Positions 43,413 to 47,084 of a DNA stretch of 47,084 nucleotides are shown in pieces; within the stretch, counting starts at the first letter, position 1; each line of letters begins with the position of its first letter. This DNA is from Gnetum montanum (taxonomy: Eukaryota; Streptophyta; Gnetopsida; Gnetales; Gnetaceae): positions 494,330 through 541,413 of the forward strand of contig MNCI01024321.1 in assembly GCA_015680685.1 (NCBI GenBank). Reading direction: 5' to 3'. The notes below the pieces were generated by a model that was not told the DNA's origin, ran no database searches, and worked only from the letters and a program-made list of their open reading frames with translations. A program made the position numbers and the translations under genes.

Positions 43413-43538
43413 ATACCAGTTTTGTTAAGTCTTGTAATAGTGATCCGTTCACATGTCATCCCATTAGTTCCATTCCCCTCAATAATTCCATACCTTCCCG
43501 ATATTATTGTAAGGAACTCGACGACGAGTTTTCATTCA
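43413..43538 (+). other. 3' untranslated tail (A3)
   Basis: Short non-coding tail. Its last part, AAGGAACTCGACGACGAGTT, then TTCATTCAGTCATGGGGG, aligns with the tails of B1 and B2 just before their polypurine tracts. Confidence 0.55.
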
Positions 43539-43550
43539 GTCATGGGGGTA
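43539..43550 (+). other. Polypurine tract (A3)
   Basis: GTCATGGGGGTA immediately before TGATGAG (43551-43557), the expected junction with a direct 3' LTR. Only the first 7 bp of such an LTR are present. Confidence 0.8.
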
Positions 43551-43557
43551 TGATGAG

Positions 43558-43658
43558 CTCGACTAGATCGCACGTGCTACGCTCGTTTCGTATGGTTGAT
43601 GAGTGGCGAGGTACCCCTACACTCAACCATATGAAATGAGCGTAGCACGCGCGATCCG
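43558..43658. repeat. Hairpin made of two opposed LTR tails
   Basis: 43559-43599 is a direct copy of the LTR tail (TCGACTAGATCGCACGTGCT and onward to GGTTGA). 43621-43658 is the same tail in reverse. The arms of about 37 bp pair with few mismatches around a loop of about 22 nt that contains GTGGCGAGGTACC. It is the fusion point of a direct LTR fragment with an inverted LTR. Confidence 0.85.
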
Positions 43659-44558
43659 GTCAAACTCCACAGACTAAATGCCTAAATGCCCCATGGAACA
43701 CTTAGGGTTAATCATTCGTTGTCTTCCCAAACTTACTTGTTGTTGTCACGGTGTATGGTTAAGTAAGTCCGACGTATATGATTTTTTTGGTCTTTTATGG
43801 TTTTTCTCCTATGCTAAAGGGTGAAGGGTTGAGAGAACTAACTACTCTAACTAAGGACCTAAGTCTAAATTAATTAGCGTCAGTATCCGTTCCCACTTAT
43901 CGTACACACCCTAAACTGTGCAACAGTGGCTACCAAATGCTAATCATTACTGGGATCCCCACACGTAACGCACATGCTTGAAGTGGTCGTACTGAGGCAC
44001 CTAACTAGCCTAAGTGTGATAAGTAGCCGATTCCTTGACTAGCCGTACACACCCGTAGGTGCTCGTAGCCAAGTCGTACTTACCCCACGTCTAGCCTAAG
44101 TGCGATGAGCAGCCAATTCCTTGACTAGCCATACACACTAGGACTACCACTGGGATTACCAAGCCTAGATCCTGGAATACGCTACTAGGTTACCAAGTAG
44201 TCTCAATGCTCGTAATCAAGTCGTACTCATACCGCATGCGACGAGCAGCCGATTCCTTGACTAGCCGTACACATCCTTAGATGCTTGTAATCAAGTTGTA
44301 CTCATACCGCATTCTAGGAAAGCAATAAATAACAATAAATAAAATCCTATTCATGCACTGCAAGGTTTATCCAATCAAGTTCATCTTTATTGCCGTACAC
44401 AACTTGCGTTCAGGTACAAAGTTGCTCAAATAAAGAGTCGTTCACTCTAAGACTCCTACTGCGGGCACATGGGAAATTAATCTAACTCTGGAGTGATCAA
44501 ACTACCAGATCTTTGCTACTTCTAGCCAGGATTGGGAAATGAGGGGAGTGTCGCCTCT

Positions 44559-44566
44559 TACTTATA
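44559..44566 (-). promoter_or_regulatory. Mutated TATA box of the inverted LTR
   Basis: TATAAGTA on the minus strand, where the other family A LTRs have TATAAATA. Confidence 0.6.
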
Positions 44567-44583
44567 GATTTGGTGGTAGACCA

Positions 44584-44605
44584 CGATATCGCGTACGCGA
44601 TATCG
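44584..44605. repeat. Perfect 22-bp palindrome in U3
   Basis: Identical to the palindrome at 727-748 of A1, with the core CGCGTACGCG flanked by GATAT on each side. Confidence 0.9.
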
Positions 44606-44651
44606 CAGGGGAAGACACGATATCGTGGCTTGTGCATATCACATCTCATCA

Positions 44652-44656
44652 AAATT
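44652..44656 (+). repeat. Target site duplication, right copy (A3)
   Basis: AAATT, identical to 37078-37082. Confidence 0.8.
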
Positions 44657-44781
44657 TCTTTAACTTTTCTCGTTTTTGTTTTACATCGTCATTATACTTT
44701 TCCAATTTGTGTGTGTATGTGTGTGTGTGATCCACCCTGTAAGTTTGTCCCATGATAAGCGTTCTTCATGATGGTATGAAC
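44657..44781 (+). other. 3' UTR of A2, resumed
   Basis: TCTTTAACTTTTCTCGTTTT, a GT-rich run (44708-44728) and AAGTTTGTCCCATGATAAG match 41705-41822 of A3's own UTR. This shows that A2 continues on this side of A3. It ends at TATGAAC, where C1 begins; TGAAC (44777-44781) is the likely left half of C1's target duplication. Confidence 0.75.
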
Positions 44782-44929
44782 TGTGAAACACCACAAAAAT
44801 TTTTGAGTTTAGCATTTGTCTGACAAGAAGCAGATCCCCGTGACCCACAGACGACTTTGGCTACATTTGAAGTCACACAGGGCAATTTTGAGAATCGAAA
44901 CACCTAGTTTTTACTAGGTGTTGTGCCAG

Positions 44930-45200
44930 CGTATACACCCAGCGTATACGCCCAGTTTTAAACCAAGTGTTGTGCTGGCATCTACGCCCAGCGTCTACGC
45001 CCAACGCTCAGCATACACGCCTCACACGCACGCTCAGCAGGTGCAACGGGAGCAAGAATTGAAGCAAGTCGACGTCCAGCATCCATCAGCGTATACGCCC
45101 CAGCATATAAGCCAGCATCCATCCAAGTCCACGACCAGTGTATACGCCCAGTGTATACGTCGGCCTGTTGTAGCGTATATGCCGAGCGTATACCATGTTT
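44930..45200. repeat. GCGTATACGC motif array in C1 U3
   Basis: About ten variants of CAGCGTATACGCC or CAGCGTCTACGCC. GCGTATACGC is a perfect 10-bp palindrome. The motif appears again once in the leader (46163-46172). Confidence 0.8.
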
Positions 45201-45268
45201 CTAAATTGTAAACGCCCGGTCTATACGCCATGTGTCTCCCAGTCTGATTTTCCCGGTAACCCTACCCC

Positions 45269-45276
45269 TATAAATA
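45269..45276 (+). promoter_or_regulatory. TATA box of the C1 LTR
   Basis: TATAAATA followed by GCCCAG, about 490 bp into the LTR and directly after the motif array. Confidence 0.65.
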
Positions 45277-45529
45277 GCCCAGTTTTCCGTAAATTCCAGG
45301 TCGGCAAAAATTTACCAAAGTAGACCCAGAGCAATTACGCTGCAAACAAGAGCCCAGAAACCCCTTTACGCTTACGCTTACGCTGGAAGTTCTGTACGCC
45401 GAGCACAATCCGCGCTCCGCCCACCATGCCAACCAGCTGCATCCCTGCATCCACCAGGGCTTTACGTCCGCCTTGTGTCCCTACATGACTGCGTTAGACC
45501 GGTGCACAACATTTTGACTCTGTAATCCA

Positions 45530-45845
45530 CTGTTTACGTTTGTTGCAATTTCTTTTATAGTTTTACGTCAATTTGGCCCACGCTTCGTTTACGCCTGTTT
45601 ACATTCACGCTCCGTTTGCGTCCTTATACGCCCACATTGCTTACGCTATTTACATTTGCTTACGCTCTTTACACTTTTTTACGCTGTTCACGCTGTTCAC
45701 GCTGTTCACGCCTGTATACGCTTACGCTGGGCCTATATTTGTTTATGCTGTTTACGCCCGACCCTGTTTACGCCCCTTTACGCTTACGCTCTGTCTGCGT
45801 CTGTTTCACTATTTACGCTCCGTTTACACATAACCCAGCGTATAA
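45530..45845 (+). repeat. TTTACGCT/CACGCTGTT microrepeats in C1
   Basis: More than 20 TTACGC or TTCACGC words occur, with a short tandem of the 9-bp unit ACGCTGTTC (45682-45712). They lie downstream of the TATA box, hence probably within the transcribed part of the LTR. Confidence 0.8.
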
Positions 45846-46029
45846 CACTTCGGTGGCGCTCAGGGAAATCCTTGTCTGATCCGCGTGTGGACCACCCAAG
45901 GTACCCTACCTTCGTGCATTCTAGCACGCCCTCAGGCGAAGGTAGGGTCATCTGTGCTCGTCCTGCAATCCTGCGGTCTCTGTTTTTCCCTTCCAGCAGG
46001 GGACCGACGATTTCGGGCGGTACAGAAAT

Positions 46030-46046
46030 TGGCGCTAGAAGGAGGG
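46030..46046 (+). other. PBS-like site (C1)
   Basis: TGGCGCTAGAAGGAGGG, 5 bp after the LTR end TACA. It begins TGG, as required to pair with a tRNA CCA end. I could not assign the tRNA. Confidence 0.55.
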
Positions 46047-46282
46047 CCTCCGCTTAAACAGTTTGACTGCACGCTCCTCAGTGTCTACGCTCATCAGCGT
46101 TTTCGCTGCCCTGTTTCAACCCCCGACTCTCAGCGTCTACGCTGCACATAAACCCTAGCGTATACGCTGCACACTTACGCCAGCGTTTACGCTACATACT
46201 TACCCTGTAGATTCGTCTACGCTAGTCGCATACACTACGCTATCCAGTACATCAATCTCGCACACTGAAACCGTCTATCATC
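46047..46282 (+). other. Leader of C1
   Basis: Non-coding. It repeats AGCGTCTACGCTGCACA and AGCGTATACGCTGCACACTT (46132-46180), similar to the LTR motifs, before the gag-like ATG. Confidence 0.55.
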
Positions 46283-47084
46283 ATGAATCCCATAAACATC
46301 ACCGCTGCTACTACCCAGAACGTTAACATCTCAGACACAACAGCTGCCCAGCAATCTATCACACAACATATGTGAGGGCAATCCACAATGGGGCCCCGTC
46401 GATCGTTGAGGTTACAAGGGAGAGACCCTGCCGCTAACGTTATAACCCAAGACGAGTATAACTTCATCTGCATTAAGATGCAAGCCAGCCTGGCAGTAGA
46501 TCGGGCTGAAATGGAAGTAAAAAGGTAATTTGAAATCTTTCACAGAGGGGGATACGAATTCATCCCTTCCCCATATGACGTAATCGCCATTCTAGAACAA
46601 TTCTCGAAACTCTTTACGCAGCTCCTTCTGCACAGGAGCCAATCGCTAGACCAAATTACGGCAGATCCACAACGGGACGAAGAGGACGAATTCGCTGCGT
46701 AATCTGAGCATGAAGACTCCTACCATACTCTTAGTCCACATAACCACGTGAACCCCATCTTTAACCCAGACGCAAGGGAGATCATACCCCTCCAACCCCT
46801 TAACTTTGCCCACACCCAAGCACCATTACAAGAAACATCCGCATTAGCCTAGGTCCCTCCCCAGGGCAACCCTTTGCCCAACACCTTCCCTTTTACAGCT
46901 GTAGGTTCATCCTCACAAGCACCGCCCCCTCACAGTAACGTGGGAGTGACTTTCCAATCCCAAGTGGTAAGAATGCCACATGTTATACCCATGTCCACAT
47001 CTGCCCACTACATCCCGCATGTCCAAACACATACACCCTCTTTCACTGCCGTAACCCAACAAGGAGCCCCCTCGTACAACATGG
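46283..47084 (+). pseudogene. gag-like N-terminus, partial (C1)
   Basis: One frame runs from the ATG at 46283, or from a second Met at 46388 (M-G-P-R-R-S-L-R-L-Q-G-R), to the window edge: about 267 codons with four stops (TGA 46373, TAA 46526, TAA 46700, TAG 46850). All four could come from CGA, CAA or CAG by a C-to-T change. After a basic start the reading has a helical part (about 46450-46660, with YNFICIKMQASLAVDRAEME and FEIFHRGGYEFIP) and a long Pro/Gln/Thr-rich disordered region. The position right after a PBS and the composition fit a Ty3/gypsy Gag N-terminus, perhaps of the Tat group, but no Gag domain is in view yet. Confidence 0.5.

Larger units (their letters stand above)
37083..44651 (+). 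mobile_element. A3: gag-protease-only element with an inverted right LTR
   Basis: A 7569-bp insertion in the 3' UTR of A2, bounded by TGATGAG and CTCATCA and by a perfect 5-bp duplication. Inside are a direct 5' LTR (37083-38154), PBS, gag, protease fused to the pol tail, a long 3' region with a short ORF, a polypurine tract (43539-43550), a 46-bp remnant of direct LTR sequence, and then a complete LTR in reverse orientation (43597-44651). Pol is absent through the same deletion as in A2. Confidence 0.85.
43597..44651 (-). repeat. Right LTR of A3, inverted
   Basis: The reverse complement runs from TGATGAG (44651) to CTCATCA (43597), 1055 bp, and includes the U3 palindromes (44584-44640), a mutated TATA box, the AATAAAG region (near 44390) and the subrepeats (43980-44330). 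No PBS lies to its left, so it is not the start of a separate minus-strand element. A2's 3' UTR resumes right after it. Confidence 0.88.
32767..44781 (+). mobile_element. A2: gag-protease-only element, interrupted by A3 and C1
   Basis: 5' LTR (32767-33765), PBS, gag, protease and a fused pol tail to about 37022, then a 3' UTR up to 37082 where A3 is inserted. The UTR resumes at 44652-44781, where C1 is inserted. The rest of A2, with its 3' LTR, would lie beyond the right edge. RT, RNase H and integrase are missing by a deletion shared with A3, so A2 is a non-autonomous element of the terminal-repeat-with-gag kind. An N-run (35796-35908) and a single N (37023) mark incomplete sequence. Confidence 0.8.
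44782..46024 (+). repeat. 5' LTR of C1
   Basis: From TGTGAAACACC to GGGCGGTACA, 1243 bp. U3 holds an array of GCGTATACGCC-type words, then TATAAATA (45269). The part after the TATA box holds many TTTACGCT-type words. Open readings across 45573-46151 come from these repeats and are not genes. The 3' end is set by the PBS-like site 5 bp downstream. Confidence 0.7.
44782..47084 (+). mobile_element. C1: 5' part of an unrelated Ty3/gypsy-like element
   Basis: LTR (44782-46024), a PBS-like site, a repeat-rich leader and the start of a gag-like frame that runs off the right edge. Base composition (more GC), LTR, PBS and protein all differ from families A and B. It lies inside A2's 3' UTR and so is among the youngest insertions here. 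Its right-hand duplication is outside the window, so the left boundary rests on TG...CA ends and the break in the A2 UTR. Confidence 0.75.

Noticed and set aside
43597-44651. Inverted LTR as the 5' LTR of a separate minus-strand element
   Set aside because: A minus-strand element would need a PBS just left of 43597. Instead there is a direct LTR tail, and A3's flanking duplication encloses the LTR.
44570-44755. Short open readings across the right edge of the inverted LTR
   Set aside because: They cross the LTR/UTR junction and the GT repeat; no coding support.
45573-46151. Overlapping open readings of 86-133 codons in the C1 LTR
   Set aside because: They are translations of TTTACGCT/CACGCT microrepeats in three frames (Leu/Phe/Arg/Tyr-rich), lie upstream of the PBS, and show no domain.
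1-47084. Host protein genes, tRNA, rRNA or organelle inserts
   Set aside because: No frame outside the transposon proteins shows a recognisable domain, and I saw no tRNA or rRNA sequence; PBS sites match only the last bases of tRNA-Asp.

Overview
The window looks like nuclear DNA of a seed plant with a large, repeat-rich genome, and I found no ordinary host gene, rRNA or tRNA in it. Nearly everything is decayed Ty3/gypsy LTR retrotransposon. Most copies look Athila-like: LTRs begin TGATGAG and end CTCATCA, primer binding sites (PBS) match tRNA-Asp, Gag has a Cys/His knuckle, the protease-RT-RNase H-integrase order is kept, and some copies carry an extra ORF (aORF) between pol and the 3' LTR. 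I use working names: family A (gag-protease only), family B (with pol), R0 (an old relic) and C1 (an unrelated element at the right edge).

Layout. 1-856: A1, a family A 5' end on the minus strand that runs off the left edge. 857-7255: R0, an AT-rich field of short hairpin repeats (857-3950) followed by a broken coiled-coil aORF (3960-6780). 7256-13814: B1, starting inside integrase and running through a 3' non-coding region, an aORF and an LTR. 12974-32235: B2, which uses that LTR as its 5' LTR; it has lost PBS, gag and half of its protease, keeps a badly decayed pol and an aORF, and ends in a 3' LTR. B2 is split inside RT by B3 (14839-23832), a younger and nearly full-length copy with both LTRs, gag and all pol domains but no aORF or polypurine tract.

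32767 to the right edge: A2, interrupted at 37082 by A3 (37083-44651) and at 44781 by C1 (44782-47084, cut by the window edge). A2 and A3 share one internal deletion joining protease to the last codons of pol, so they appear to be a gag-only non-autonomous family; B3 has the most similar LTR and may be related to the partner that moved them. A3 is bounded by a perfect 5-bp duplication (AAATT), yet its right LTR is inverted.

No element has an intact protein. Where copies can be aligned by eye, many stop codons sit where a sister copy has CAG, CAA or CGA, as expected from C-to-T decay of methylated DNA. Single Ns in two family A copies coincide with missing sequence, so part of the structure may reflect assembly.
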